From contig OX104134.1 in the NCBI GenBank assembly GCA_944470555.2, forward strand, positions 98,388,701-98,452,700: DNA of 64,000 bases, in the 5' to 3' direction. The notes beneath the pieces were generated by a model. It did not search any database, was not told the origin of the DNA, and worked only from the letters and a program-made list of their open reading frames with translations. The position numbers and the translations under genes are program-made. Positions 12,680 to 25,949 of the stretch are shown here, piece after piece. How positions within the stretch are numbered: the stretch's first letter is position 1; every line of letters begins with the position of its first letter. Origin of the DNA: Heterobilharzia americana (taxonomy: Eukaryota > Platyhelminthes > Trematoda > Strigeidida > Schistosomatidae).

Positions 12680-13530
12680 GCAATTCAGTGGGGATGTAAC
12701 GGGAGAAGTTTTATATTAGAGACTCTCTAGAGCCATTAGGAAGACCTTCTACGCTACACAACCCTGTCCATCATTTTCCAGTCGACCAACTGTTGCTGGT
12801 CAGATAAAAGATAAGGTATCTAGTTTTCCCATTTCTCTATCTGGTTACAAGTTTAGCTGCTCCTGTGGTTAAAGCTATATAGGGCGTACTACTAGACAAT
12901 TTAACAAAGGTGTTGCTGAGCATCAACCTTAATGGACGGGAAGGGGATAGATAAAATCCATCAGAAGCTCGGTTTTATTTCACCTCATCGATAGAAGTCA
13001 CTTGGTAGATGAGAACAATGCTTTTATGATTATTCACCGCATGCCACCTCATCTTTCGAAAGGTATTTGAACTCATCTTTTAGATATAGCAGAAGATTGT
13101 ACGTCTCTTATCTCTTCCTTGGTCAGGGGATAGTTAATTTATAACTTTATCATTAAAATGTTTTTCTACTCGTTTCATAAATTTACCATATTTATTTAGA
13201 CTTTTTTATCCACTCACCTCGTCCTTCAATATTACGGAACTTTTATCTTCCCAAGCTTTTGATCCACTCTTATTATCGAAGTGTCTACATTTTTGTGCTG
13301 CTTTCTTGGTTCTTATCAACATTATCATCTATATTGCAGGTGCTTTAGTCAACATTATCACTCTTATTATTTGTATTGTTAGCACCATCGTTATTTTAAA
13401 ACATTTATCATACTAACTTACAAATCTACATGATTGGTTTAATTTTTATGTATATTTAATTATTCATATTAGTGTAAAGCCTGAAGAGGATCTAGCTGAA
13501 AAAAATATTGTTCGTTTACGTGTCTTCTTC
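12680..13530 (+). mobile_element. Decayed Penelope-like element, GIY-YIG end
   Basis: The + strand around 12837-12927 reads SGYKFSCSCG, a stop, then SYIGRTTRQFNKGVAEHQP. This is the GIY-YIG nuclease signature of Penelope-like elements in its Cys-containing form. Further residues (LFHLIDRSHLVDEN, HRMPPHLSKGI) follow to about 13130. Around 13487-13510 CTGAAGAGGATCTAGCTGAAA resembles the degenerate hammerhead region of such elements. It has several stops, and the RT part is not seen. It is a different lineage from the element at 30-32 kb. Confidence 0.65.
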
Positions 13531-16500
13531 GAATATAAAATAGACTAGATGGCTGAACTCACTAATTCATCTCATAACTTGAGCATCACTAGCTCACAAT
13601 TATCGAATAGTGAATATCTCAGGCACCCTAGCAAGTGAACACCAAAAGGTTGAACTTTCGGCCTACCGAATGCATTGATGAAAGAAAGTAAATAGCTAGT
13701 TAATAATTCCTTGATAGACCACCATTTAATTCACTACGGTACAGTGTTTAACATAAATTTGTTCTTAACTTTCTACTTTTTTTGAATAAACAACTTAGAT
13801 TTCATTTTTTTTAGCTTTTAGGAGAGTGAAATGATGTGTTTATAGGTTTTTTCGTTAGTATACACTCACTTACCATACTATAAATTCACTTATAATATAC
13901 ATAAAATAAACTGGGATATTAAGAGTTCCTATGTTTATAGCTGACTTATTATTTTGTGCACTCATTGGACATTGAGTACTATTTATTATTTTTCAGATAT
14001 CATACTAGATGGATACATAGTTAACTTTGATCTTCAGTTTCTAGGTAGTGTAACAATAACGAGTTAACGATGAGCATAATTTTTGATTTTGTAGAAGAAA
14101 TTTGCAGTCAACATTGTTAGGAAAATCCAAATAATATTGACTTGCACTTGATTTCATGCAACTTTTCCTAATTTGCTAGTGAAACTATCCTAGATGGCTT
14201 TCATTTGATAGATTAGTCTTGATGTTTTGCTAGGTGTAAGTGAACTGGAGGGAAAACTTGAAACACGATGGTATTTGAATAAGCAGTCTCTGATAACTGG
14301 CTAATTCTGTCCGTTCATGGTACAGAGTGTAGTTATCAGCCAATATCACTGGTAGACATTTGTCCTCATCCCAAAAAAGTGTTGACTCCACAGATTTCGA
14401 CTTCTGATTAGAAGAACTTTGGGAAGTTCATCTTGAAGCAAGTGACTATCGAACGCTGGATAGTAATTCCATTTTGAGGTTTGTCAGGGTTGCCTAGTTA
14501 ATTTCTCAGCTCTCGTCACATGAGTTGGCTTTGAAACTAATCAGTTAATTCCCACCAACCAGCGAGGTCAGCTGAGCTAACTTTATCTTGTGATAATTCT
14601 GAATATATCTTAACGCGGTAATATTCCTCTCTATTTTGTTTAACTACACTTTTAAAAATACTTCGGAACAATGAGATCTCATAAGATTGATATGCATATT
14701 TGCGTGACCCATTGATAATTAAAGAAATAAATTTGAAATGTCTTTTGTTCAAGCAATTGACCACCTATATTATAAAAAATTTGGAAACATCTAACAATAA
14801 CTTGGATAAGGAAAGCGGTGAAACTTGAGAAATATGAAAGTGGCCTTTCCTTGAAAGAGTCTAGTGATTCATATACATTTAAATAAAAAGATTAATTTAT
14901 CAACTAAATATTTATTACCAGTGGTTTACTGAAAAGTTAGTCAGTCTCTTCTTCTTTTGAATTAAACGCCTATTGCTTGAATACCGAGACAGATACAGTT
15001 ATGTAACGGACTCGATAGGTGAAATGAAAGGAAGACCAGCAGCATGATTGGTCGTTTTAGCTCAGTCGATAAAAATGATGCTTGTAAATTGCAAATTGTT
15101 AACTGGAATCTTTTTGAAACTAATGTATTCTAACGTCATTTCTTAAATGTTATTGTCTGGAGAGGAACAGTGTCTAGGACACGTGTATTTCTCTGTAACA
15201 ATCTTCTCAGTAAGTGTTTTCACGCTAAAATTCAAACCCAGCACCCATTACCTTGAACTCTACTACGATTTTCACTAGACTATCGAGTTATGCTAGCCAA
15301 TCCTTGTGCAACGGGTATGATTTTATGCTATGACTTTTCTAATTATCTAACACAACTGAACTTTTAGGCCTAGATTTACTTTTGGCGCTGCTGAAATTAA
15401 CCACTTAGAATGATAATGATATACAGCTATTCACATTCCCTCTCAGTCACACAGCAGCTAAACAATAAATCTAGACCTGTTTGTGAAGCTCAGTTTGCAC
15501 GTTAATGCCAGGACACCAATGTGGAAACCACTGCTAAGAATATTGTCACTACTCGTCTTTGAAGTCCGTTGTCACCCTATCACTTATTATGATCAAAATC
15601 ATCTTGAATACGTGTATCAGCAGGTAGGAAGCGTCATCTTTATACACTCAGAAGGAGGGGTTTCTGTTGGAAGTCAGGCTGTAACCGCCTCTATATACTG
15701 ACCTTATAGATAGGAGAATCTTCCTCGTTATCAGACAGAAAAAATGGTAACGTATCACTACCCCTCAGTAAATATAGCCCAAAATTAATTTGTGTTTGTG
15801 CACCTAAAAGGTAATTCTCTCACTCCAGTATATACTCTCCGATATAATATGAAATATCACAGTTGTTCACAGGTTAGATACCAGTGAGTTTTAGACAGTC
15901 TCTGTAGACCATCAAGGTTTATACTAGTTTACTTCGAAGTAATGCCTTTATATAAGGTCAAGCAAATAGAAATCCCTGACCAGATTAGTGACTAAAAGTA
16001 GAGAACAGTAAAACTAATGGTCATTCAGCATCCAAAGACACTCCTTATCTATTAAACTTTGAAACATTACTTTGAATAATGTTAAGATTAATAACTGTCC
16101 TTAGAGGTTATCTAAGCAATTAGAATGGAGTTGACAAATATTAATCTTAACAAACTTTATTAGTACAATAAGGCTAAGGAATATCACTACTACTACTACT
16201 ACTACAAAATTGAATTCACGACATTTATTCCACAGAATCTGTGTTTCTGGCAAAGTAACACGCTTAAGTAAGATAGATAAGATAAAGAGGTATGAATGAA
16301 ACACGCAAGTAGTGATAACAACCTGTATTTGTTATAACCGGTCAATCTGAGTTAACGAAAATAAATCAAATAGAATAAATTACCCTTACACTTTAAACCA
16401 TTAGACGGAAACACTAACGGGGAAAACACAACAATGGCGGTAATAGTGGTAGTACTAGTAGAAGTAGAATTAGTAAGTCTGATAGCACTAGGAGTATGTG

Positions 16501-17829
16501 ATAGGAAGAATAATAGGATATCATTAGGGTGGTGTATAAGAGGTACAATACAGTAAAAATCCACTGTATAGTTTTATTTTCGCCCACTAACCTGATTTAA
16601 ACAATAACTGAACTTTAGTTTAAATAAATAAGGTGGGAAGTACGAAGAATTTAACCACCACTCGGACATAATAGTGTTACGTGTTGGAAAGGGATTTACC
16701 AGTAAAAATTGTATGCAAAACATTTGGTTATCGAGATTTTCAATATGTCTTATTGTTAACTTCATGGGAGGCAATTTATCACTATTAAAAATGGGTTCCA
16801 CTCATATATGGCTTTTCATCTTTTGTGCATATCAAGTTTAGAATGATACACGCTGGGTTCCAGTTCCACTGGAAAAACCAATGTACTCAAATTCAGATAC
16901 ATCCATCTGATAAATCTTGGATAAGACAAAACGCACATTATGAATTTCACTGCTAATCATTACTAAATGTAAAAAAGCAACTTCACTCACCTGCAGAAAT
17001 GACAATAAGAAACTGTGATTATTTAATTGACGCTTCTCAGTCAAGTAAGTGATTCAGGAGACGTGCACTTTGTTAGGATTGCTAACTGGTCTTACTGACA
17101 ACAGATGATCAGTACAAAACTTAGTTAAGCTTTCTGCCTTTCAGCATCCAGCGACCTAAATACAAGAATCTGCTGATGACCAGTAAGAATGAAATAGTTA
17201 TCTAAAATAAAATGCTTAGTGGATAACGTTATGGAGTTTGAAACGAAAAACACTCGTGATCCAGTTTCTACGGGAACATGAAGAGGTTGGGTTGAATAAG
17301 CTGAAAAATGTGTTCTGGACAGCATCGCTGACTAATACTAAGGCAAGCAAAATAAAATATCTACAAAAGTATCAACTTTTAATAAGAAGGAAACTATTAA
17401 GATAAGTTCAGCTACAAAATTTAAATGTAACTACATTGGGAAGGCAGACTGTAAGTTGCAATCTGATCAGCGTAAAAGTCTTATCTAGAAATCAAGCCTT
17501 CCAGTGTTTACATTCACGCAATGAGTACAACTGGTGGGCAAACCTGGTTCCCGCACACGTCGGTTAGTAGTGTAGATCATGAAATATGAAATGATATTTT
17601 ATTGTGAATTGAATAAGTGTAATTTAATACTTTATAATAAAAAGACAATAGGTAATAATCACTATGAGTCATGTATTTTCAAGAGGACTCAGCTAACCAA
17701 GAATGAGCAAACAGTGCAACGGACGAATAAAAATGTACCGCCATTATTTATGTTGTGCAATATATATTGGTTCAGCAGGTGGTTATAAATTTTTACAGAA
17801 GTAGGTATCATTCAGAACTCATAGTGTGG
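13531..17829. other. Unassigned DNA
   Basis: No convincing exon. Present are a short ACT microsatellite (16185-16205) and an A-box-like TTAGCTCAGTCGATAAA at about 15057 without a B box. The 72-codon frame at 15483-15701 shows no motif. Confidence 0.3.
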
Positions 17830-17975
17830 AACGGAGGTTAGTTGGCTTCAGCACTGGACTTCCAACCGATGTGTCACTGGTTCAAACCCCGCTCAACCTA
17901 AGGAGGTTTGCGCAGCTGGGTAGTAGTATCATTGTAGTATCACTGTTAAATGCCATTAGTCAATCAAGAAGCAGC
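17830..17975 (+). mobile_element. tRNA-derived SINE, second family, copy 1
   Basis: A tRNA-like head (GTTAGTTGGCTTCAGCACTG as A-box region, ACTGGTTCAAACCCC as B box) is followed by a shared tail text (CTCAACCTAAGGAGGTTTGC). The same head-to-tail order recurs at 46470 and 50240. Confidence 0.6.
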
Positions 17976-18407
17976 TTAACCTGATCAAGGTTTCCAGTTT
18001 GTTCAAATCCATTAGTAAAACCTATCATCAGTCATGAGGAAACTTATTTTTCCGTCAGCATCTTAACTTGTGTCCCTCAGTACTGAAGCTGGAGAGTTCA
18101 TCTAAATAACCAGCTTTCAATTCAGCACTGAGTATTCAGATTTCTGACTCACTTTTTTGATGGGTGCTAGTAAGTGCGAAACCTAGGCGAAGCAAAGCTT
18201 TTTAATGATTAGCTTCTAACATCAAACATTGGACAGTACTTATCAAAGCATCTTACCACTTAGTTTAGTATTCATATTTCAAACGTGGATATTAAACTCC
18301 AGTTAGCATTAGATGCCGGATACATATTTGATGACTTTTTAATACAAACCAGTCAGTTTCTTAAGTTTGAGGGGTTTTGCGAACTGATCGATTTCAAGGT
18401 ATTTTCC

Positions 18408-18715
18408 ATCACAAACTCAGATCAACTGTAGAAGTATTGAAAATCTAGAAGCACTGAACAGCTGTTTCTTCCTAGTATGGGAGTTTTCAGCAGTGCGCAC
18501 GCACCATCCCGACAGGGATTAAACCAAGTTGGACGTAAAGACACATACTCAGCGATGGCATTGAATAATACCCTCTATATATCCTCAATTGACAGAAGCA
18601 AAGAAATGTGAACCACCGGATTCCGCACCAGTAAGTGAAAGGACAGCGTGGTCGCTGCGAGATCTGACATTATTGGGTTCGATCTCTGACTAGTCTTTTC
18701 TGACTTACTGGTACT
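18408..18715 (+). mobile_element. Foldback element, internally deleted
   Basis: Left-arm text is present (AAGCACTGAACAGCTGTTTC, CAGCAGTGCGCACGCACC), joined through a short centre to right-arm tRNA-like text (GGTCGCTGCGAGATC, GGGTTCGATCTCTGACT). The right terminal repeat is missing. Confidence 0.6.
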
Positions 18716-20338
18716 AACCAGTTAGCTTTTGTTTACTTTTGCTTTTTATTAACCTTTTAGATAGTGTTTTTACTCATTAACACAGTTTCCACCTATTAAA
18801 GTACATGATACTGGGTTGAAATGCTTGAAAAATAGAGATGGCTTTGGTTACAGGTGTTTTAGGTATAGATTTTTAAAATTTCCATCATATGAAATGCATG
18901 TTGTCTCACATAAGATTAATTATTGAGAATCCATGTACACGGACCCTAAGTTTCTTTATTTCGAATTTCTGTTCATCATCAAGTGACATTGACCAGAGAA
19001 TCAATGAAAGGGGGAAAACCCTAAACAACTATCCTATCCTAGACCGAAAAGTTCAGTTGTGCTCACCTTCTACTCCATAAAGGAAGTTGTGGTGTGTAGT
19101 GTGAGGTAAACCAAGTCTGCAGTGAGGACAGACGGATGCTGATGATTAAAATTTGAATTGATAAGAGTCAAAAACGTGGACCACTGGATTCCACCTGATT
19201 AGCTAACTCTTAACACGCTCTCCACAAGACCTGGCACTCTTCAACTCGATCCCTTAGGGTGTTGTAATGTCGAACTGTTAAGAAGTCACTCACATGTAGA
19301 AAAAATAGCTGATTTCTAGTGATTCTACAGCTATATCAATTCGTAATGAAAACCACCTTCACAGCAATTAATCTCTACAACTTGATTGAAATTTTTCTTC
19401 TATAGATTGGTGAAGAGAGAAATCAGATTTATGATCAAAATATAAACATGACAGCTATTTAATTATTCACTTATTTCGTCGTTGATGTTGAATTGTAGCA
19501 TCTTTAAGTCTATTAGTAGAACAAGAAGCGACTGTTGAAGTTAATAACGATGCTTTGCTGTATGTACAGCACACGTTATATGAGTCAGAACACCGTCACA
19601 ATTACTGCAAAAGTGTAGAAAGATATTAAGACAGTGAATGGGATAAATCATAAGCAATTATCAAAGGGATTTGTCCCTTTAAAAACAAAACTACCGTTTT
19701 AGCATATCGCGTATCCCCTTCTCTATTGATTTATGCCCTTGGAGAATATTTACTTGTAGGTTATCAATATCCTTTTTTACAGGACATATGGGCAAGTGTA
19801 CAGGTGTGTAAATGTGTATGTGTATGGTTGTGTATGATGAAGGCATGAGAAGGTAGAAAAGCGGAAGAAACTCAATCCAACAATATCCTATCTTTTTCAA
19901 CATCTAACTGTCGTAATGAACAAAGCAGTTTCACGAGTGATGTAGTTTTTCACCTGTTCAGATATTTCACCTAGTTGACAAGTTACTATGCGAAAGTACA
20001 CACTCACACACAGAGGGAGGGAGGAAGGCAGAAGGAAAAGAAGAGAGAGAGAGAGCAGATGTAAACAGTAGAAGGAAATGAAGATGGAGAGAGATGAAGA
20101 GAGATAGGGCTTGAGAACAAACCAGCAAGTGGATGAATGACATAATTGAATTAATAAATTATTAATCAGTTATCTAGTCAATAGATTTAATTGGTTTCCC
20201 TTCATCTTTCTCGCTTCATAATTATCACCATAGAAGCAAATTAGAAACATTCTGTAATCCCTCTTTCGGTAAAATTGTTAGTACAGATAATGTATCTGGT
20301 TGTGGTTAGTAGTCAAATGCAACACGTGCATTTTTTCT
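18716..20338. other. Unassigned DNA with one foldback scrap
   Basis: At about 19165-19270 there is a right-arm fragment of the foldback family (GGACCACTGGATTCC and a B-box-like CAACTCGATCCC). At 20010-20110 a purine-rich GGGA/GAGA tract occurs. Nothing else is recognised. Confidence 0.4.
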
Positions 20339-20650
20339 ATCTGCAAACAGAGGTTGAGCAATTTGACCCATAGAGGAACAAGAAATTTACAGATATCCAA
20401 CAAAAACTAGTACCCGTTCCACAAGCGGTGGTTCTTAACTCCCTGTAATCTAGCGGACAACGCTTCAGCACTTGAAGTGATGGGTACTGGGTTTGAGTTT
20501 CAGTCGGAACAATATGAGTCATTGGAGTGCAGGCACATCCGGCTGACGAGTACCAAACAGGATGAAACGCATGTTCTGAATTCTACCGCAAGTCACCAGG
20601 ATGAACATTGCATTTCTTTCCATTTACTTTCTGTCAGCTGGGTGTATTCA
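20339..20650 (+). mobile_element. S-alpha-like SINE with hammerhead core
   Basis: The copy opens with text also seen in the SINE at 59.5-59.9 kb (GAGGTTGAGCAATTTGACCC), followed by a tRNA-like head (TAATCTAGCGGACAACGCTT as A-box region, GGGTTTGAGTTT as B box). The tail carries CTGACGAG at 20543-20550, a short loop, then GAAAC at 20564-20568 and GTT as the putative cleavage triplet. This is the hammerhead arrangement known for schistosome S-alpha repeats. Stem II is weakened by mismatches. Confidence 0.75.
20543..20581 (+). ncRNA. Hammerhead ribozyme-like core in SINE
   Basis: CTGACGAG, a loop with CAAACA, GGATGAAACGC and then ATGTT. Both conserved core blocks (CTGANGA and GAAA) are intact, the best kept in this window. 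By eye, stem II has about two good C-G pairs plus a G-T pair, and stem I is imperfect, so activity is doubtful. Confidence 0.55.
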
Positions 20651-20659
20651 CTATCCACG

Positions 20660-21456
20660 GAGTGATGGTGTTCCTAGTGGGACACCAACTCATCAACCAT
20701 CACTCTAAGCACCTCAATGTTATGCAATATGCTGTTGCAACACGAGGGGCAGCTCTTCTGCAAACGATGTTATATCACTAATATACGGAGAGATTACCAA
20801 GATTCTTAAATAACGATCAAATTAATTTGAGTGGTGGGATGGACGAGCAGTGACTCGTCTTGAGAACTAAATTTTTGGGAAAAGGCAACTTACTGATCAA
20901 GACATGGAGAAGGTGATCGACTAACGTTTATTATTACACTAAACTTAAAATTAAATGTGCATAATTTCAAACTAATTTACACAGTAACCATAAAAGAATA
21001 GATTTAGTCAAAGGTCAATCAACAACCGATCACTCTAGGCACAAAAGTGACTTGGTGTTTGATCAAAATGTAATATTTTACCGAGTAAGAGAGTGTAGTT
21101 TCTGGTTTAGCTTTTCAAACACTTTATTTTTCTAAATCATATCAGAGGCTGCTCTAAAACCTACCCAATCTATCGTAACAAAACAAGATAAAGTCACACA
21201 ACATTGCATTTCTAGAAGGGCATATGATTTACACCTAGTATATATAAGTCAGAATTCCGTTGTAATAAAACAAGACCGAAATGAGTAGTGGTATACCACT
21301 CACACAAATCAGCATTACTCGTTAGCTAGATCAAGTCGGTCAAAACATCGGACAGATATTTCGCTCGTTTGAAGTGCGGCTCATCAGTGGCGTAAACGAA
21401 CTGATTCAACTCAGAGAACGGAATTGTTTAAACCACCTACGTTCTAACTAGCTATC
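20660..21456. other. Unassigned DNA before the large inverted repeat
   Basis: No exon or repeat recognised. It abuts the left outer boundary of the inverted repeat. Confidence 0.3.
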
Positions 21457-22006
21457 TGAGCAAAATGATAACTCCTCGAATCAAGTCAAGTAGTAAAAAT
21501 AACACTCGATGTGTAAATCGAGTCGTGTCTGCAAACTACACTGTCAGTGCTGGAAAGTTTCATTGTCTTTTCTTATGAATACAGTGTTATATGATCTGAA
21601 TAATTTGGTTACCATGTGAAACCACAGCAGAAATTTCGATCATAAGCTGCGTACTTTGCAAAACTCTCCAATAAATGGCTTTTTGGTTAAAGCGGAACAA
21701 ATAATAAGTGAAGTAGTGGACATCATTATGATTCATTTCTGTTAATAACTTACTCGGCGAATGAATTCCTGTTTACATTATTAATAAAATGACAATAATA
21801 ATAAACACGGAATCGGAAAGAAACTTTGAATCGCAGTCGGATACAAATTACCAACACTCAAATCCTCAAAGTAGATAAAGTCTCATCACCATTTCATACT
21901 GAAATTTCGTCTGCGGAATTTTCACACTTTTAGACCATAAATATGGATATTAATTTTGCACATTTGCGAGGAATTCATTGATTAGAAGTTTACACATAGG
22001 GTTGAA

Positions 22007-22200
22007 TTCATCTATGAGATAAGTGAAAACCTAGGAGCAACGGTGAGATGTTTCGTCCTAGAATGGAATAACTCAGCTGCGTGCACCCACAACCGCAAGC
22101 GGAACCAAATGTGGGAGAGTCAGACATCCTAGCAGCCACACTAGCATTCATAACTTGGATAACAGTACAGAAGTTCACCATTTCTACCTTCTAGCATTTA
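22007..22200 (+). repeat. Foldback-family fragment within left arm
   Basis: Left-arm text is recognisable (GAAAACCTAGGAGCAACGG, TGTTTCGTCCTAGAATGG, GCGTGCACCCACAACC). The same fragment is mirrored at about 34285-34482 in the other arm, so it was inserted before the arms were duplicated. Confidence 0.6.
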
Positions 22201-22520
22201 ATCACATAACACGATGTCCATCTAATACACTCCGTGAGTACTAACCCTCATATCAGATCAGCAATAGGGTAACAAATTTTCACCAGCTTTACATTTCATG
22301 TTTGCCGCTAAAAGATGATAAAATAAAAACAGGCAGTCAGTCTCAACAAACCACTGATCAAATCGTTTTCTCTCGCTCACTAAACACTTTCATACCGAAT
22401 TCGTAAATTTCAAATGACCAACCACAACCTGTGAAGTAAACCAAGTCCAATGTGAGAATAAACAACATCATGAAATGCGAACAACTGAATCAAAACCCTG
22501 ATAGATGAATGACGAGAATG

Positions 22521-22748
22521 TCACAAAGAGACCCAGCGCACATCGACTATATCCCTCATCTCCTCTTGAGTACATTCAACTGAGAAGTCCAAAACTCGGA
22601 TGTAGTGGATGTCAAGTTTTTCAGGATATATAAGCGTCTCCGTCTGCTTTACTTCTCGAATGACAAACACGCTGGAATAATAATTAAGATAATTTGTTTC
22701 TGCACCATCTGAACATTCACCATTCGGAAAATTAACGAAATATTCCAA
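22521..22748 (-). other. 75-codon open frame, left arm copy
   Basis: It predicts the same residues as 33724-33951 in the other arm. The open part starts at TTG, with no in-frame ATG at its head, and the frame is closed by TGA just upstream. No domain is recognised. A pyrimidine/AG acceptor-like site lies upstream but is not in a compatible frame. It may be chance, or a fragment of an unknown exon copied with the arm. Confidence 0.2.
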
Positions 22749-22794
22749 AAGAAACCATATACCAGGACTGTTTGTTCACCTGAAGGCGAAAATC

Positions 22795-22796
<2 letters not shown>

Positions 22797-22827
<31 letters not shown>
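22797..22827. repeat. TAG trinucleotide microsatellite
   Basis: About 10 units here; the mirrored tract at 33640-33676 has about 12. Confidence 0.95.
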
Positions 22828-23666
22828 CAACGTGAGTAATGTGATTAGTAGTAGTAGTTGCATTAGGAGTAGGAGTACGAGTAGCAATACTAGAAGTGTG
22901 ATTATTCGTTATTGTTGTCTGTTTGTATGATCTCGTTAGTAATATCGACAGTGTCTAGGGTTTAATGAACCAGTAAATCATTCAAAATAATAAAAGATTC
23001 TTCGCTATAGAGCTGACGGTTAATGAGTAGTACCAATGGTTAGTAATTGCATAAATAGTTATCATGCACACTCTTCCCCAACTTCAAATAGTTTCCCAAT
23101 ACCACCAAGCTGTTTTTCAATTCAGATTTGCATTTTTATTAAAACACTAACCTAACACTAACTTCAATAGTTCAATGGATAAAAAAATTAAATCTGTGAA
23201 ATATAGTTAGTAGGAAGTGGGTGATTTCAAGAGAGAAAGGAATTCGTTATGTTGTATTCTCATTTCAAGCAGGACCTTGTTAACGATGATTAATGAGGTG
23301 AGTGAGTTATGCATGAGATAAACTCTCACTGAATCCAATCTACGTCCACATCACATGGATTCTCTTACCTACTAATAAACATATACACACTAATTATATT
23401 CAATTTCGATTGTCACATTTCCCAGATTTATCCCATTGACAATAGATTTGTTCACTGAGGTCGTTCTCCAGTGAATTGCTTCATCTATCAGACCATTTGA
23501 ATAATGAGATTATCGAAAAAGCTGAGAGTTGATTTCATAAGGAAGTGTATGCTTAAATTAGTTTACACATACAAGCTTTTTTCCACTCAAGACGAAGATG
23601 TGTCTTAAGTCTTTGTAGAATGAGTGATAGTTAATAAGCGAATGTATTTTATTGGAATAACGATCA

Positions 23667-24059
23667 CAACTAAACTGATAATGTAGGTCACTGTCGCGTT
23701 CAGTCCAATAACCTTGCTTGCCTTACTCGCAGGTCACTTGTTACAATCTTGATGAGCCATGATTTTTTCATTTTAACGTTGGTCACTGTGTCACATAAAT
23801 GACAACTTTTAGAAAGCTATTACCATGTAAATGGTCTTATTTATAAAACATTTGTCACCGGACTACTTCAACCCTGATCTTGTTCCTCTTACTATAGTAG
23901 TAGCAGGTAGCCTGATTTCTATTCAGTGATTTGACCTAGTTTTCTTCATATCTCAGAAGAATTATGTGAAGTGTCACAGTTTAAGTTAAAACCTAGTTGT
24001 ATTAGGTTCTACACTATTTCCATTTGTTCCCATCATATATGACGTAAAACACGCATCTT
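23667..24059. other. Start of inverted-repeat spacer, unassigned
   Basis: Single-copy-looking DNA just inside the left arm. Nothing recognised. Confidence 0.3.
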
Positions 24060-24420
24060 GAAACGTCCAGGCTGAATTTTTGTCTACATCTCATTAGTGG
24101 CATGCTTCGAGATGTGATTTCTCGAAGTCTTAATCAGATGTCATGGCCGGTCTGGTAAACATAGTTGGACGTTAAGACGTGTATTCAGCGATAGGGTTGG
24201 ATGGAGGTCACTCTATATAGAGGATCGATAGACGTAAGAAAATGTGGAACACTGAATTCCGACCCATTAACTCAGTGGCTCTTGGTGGAACCTGAATGTC
24301 CTAGATTTGATCTCTGGCAGGGTCAGGAGTTCGCACTACCGATGAGTCATGTACTAGCGCAAAACAGTTGTTCATTCCACTCACCTTTTCAATTTTTCAC
24401 CAAATGATGTCACTCCAAGG
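24060..24420 (+). mobile_element. Foldback element, partial (right half)
   Basis: Central text and right arm are visible: GGAACACTGAATTCCGACCC, AACTCAGTGGCTCTTGG as A-box region, CTAGATTTGATCTCTGG as B box, then GGTCAGGAGTTCGCACTACC. Neither terminal repeat is well kept. Confidence 0.6.
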
Positions 24421-25078
24421 TGAAATCAGTACATCAGCAAGTGGTAACGAATTTAATTCTGACTTCGTAAATGGTGGTCGAAGTTTACCAGAGGAATACT
24501 ACAGTTCGGCTGCTAAACCCTAAGCCATAATATCTTGTGATTTCCCCAATTTTTATGGTGGAAGAAACTGATTTGTCTGTGTTGGTTGACTCCTGTGTGA
24601 ATACGGTGATAATGCATGAAGGTTGATTATCGTTGGCTTTGTAAGTGGCTTACAGCAATCAGATGAAGAAAATGAGTTTTCGCTTATTTAGAACTAGATG
24701 TCCTATATCTCGATTGATGCTATTGTTACCGGGTTTCAAACCTATCACTTCAAATTCTGAAGTGGTATCCACTAGACAAGCCCTAAATAACACGGAACAT
24801 ATGTCCTGGATCTCATTGTCAGCCACTACCAAATAAAAGATACAATATTTGGGTAACATTTCATTCGATTTTAGCTGTTTGAAGTTATTTAGTTATTTAT
24901 CATGAAACACTCAGAAAAACCGAAACGCCTTGATGATAGTTTTTGTACATACTGCTTACATGCATTCTTATAAGTACCTCTCTTTGCAACCGTACTGACG
25001 AGTGACGAAACACAAGTGTACAAAACAAAATTCAATTTTGAGGCTTGTGGAGAATTATTTGTTGGTTTCAGGTTGAGT
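24421..25078. other. Unassigned DNA
   Basis: Two overlapping 60-codon frames on opposite strands (24645-24859) show no motif. Nothing else recognised. Confidence 0.3.
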
Positions 25079-25623
25079 GAGATTCGTCATAGACTGACAT
25101 TATTTGGAGAAATATTTCAAACCTAGGAGCACTGGGCAGTAGCTTCGTCCTAGTACAGGAATCCGCAGCAGTGGGCACCCATGACCCCATCAGGGATGGA
25201 ACCCAAAGCCTTCAGGCTCCACAATCATCACGCTACCATTGCCCCATTGGTTCAGAATCCAGTGTTTCATATTTCCTACTTCTGTCAGTTCACGATGTAG
25301 CGTTACTTCCATCCAATGGCGTCCTTGAGTAACTGTCCTGATGATCGACTTGGTTGACCTCTCCGCTCACAAAGTCTCACAGGCACCTCGGGTCGTGCCA
25401 TATCGTGGACTAACAGAAGTAGGAAATATATAAAACTGGATTCCTACTCAGTGGGTCAGTGGTAACGTGCTGATCACAGAACCTGAAGGTTCTGGGTTCG
25501 ACCCCTGAAGGGTGAGGTGAAGGATGAGCTCTGCTGAGAAGTCCCGTACCATGAAGAAACTGTTGTTCAGTTCCCTCAGTTTTCCAGCATGTTTTCAGCT
25601 GACGTCAGTCCACGATGAATACA
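25079..25623 (+). mobile_element. Foldback element, complete copy B
   Basis: About 545 bp. Left end GATTCGTCATAGACTGACAT mirrors right end GTCAGTCCACGATGAATAC. The left arm carries the minus-strand tRNA-like segment (TGGAACCCAAAGCCTTCAGG read in reverse); the right arm carries GGGTCAGTGGTAACGTGCTG and GGTTCTGGGTTCGACCCCTG on +. The inner edges of the arms are also mirrored (ATATTTCCTACTTCTGTCAG against CTAACAGAAGTAGGAAATAT), so the palindrome reaches far in from each end. Confidence 0.85.
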
Positions 25624-25949
25624 AAATATAAGTTAGACAGGATGGCCAAATAATTGCAAGGCCAAAAAATTTTTTTAGAGAAATAAGTACATTTACCCAG
25701 ATCACTTTAACCTTGTGCAAGACGATGCAATTTCTAAATGTCCTATATTTTTTTCGAAATTATGCTTCTTCATTTCATGTTGAAATATTTCGTTTCCTAT
25801 CTTTTCGCTATATCAGTGTATTAGGTTGCAATCTTTCTATTCAACGGAACTACCACCTATTTTGACATGAATAATATCATAACTGCTTCATACTTACTCA
25901 ACTAATCCATGAATCGACAATTCAAAAGCATCTACTTTCACAGGAATCA

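Larger units (their letters stand above)
21457..23666 (-). repeat. Large inverted repeat, left arm
   Basis: This 2210 bp arm is the reverse complement of 32800-35032. Aligned by eye over several long stretches, the arms are nearly identical. The indels I found are a 17 bp tandem duplication in the right arm (near 34010) and two extra trinucleotide units there, which exactly account for the 23 bp length difference. The arm contains a foldback-family fragment (about 22007-22200), a TAG microsatellite and a 75-codon open frame. No terminal inverted repeats or coding genes of a known transposon are seen. Confidence 0.95.

Noticed and set aside
17830..17975. Functional tRNA gene
   Set aside because: A and B boxes are present, but there is no consistent acceptor stem, and the same module with the same tail recurs elsewhere, so it is a SINE head. 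The same reasoning applies to the B-box sites at 25950, 46765 and inside the foldback arms.
22797..22827. CRISPR-like array
   Set aside because: It is a simple trinucleotide microsatellite without spacers, in eukaryotic DNA.
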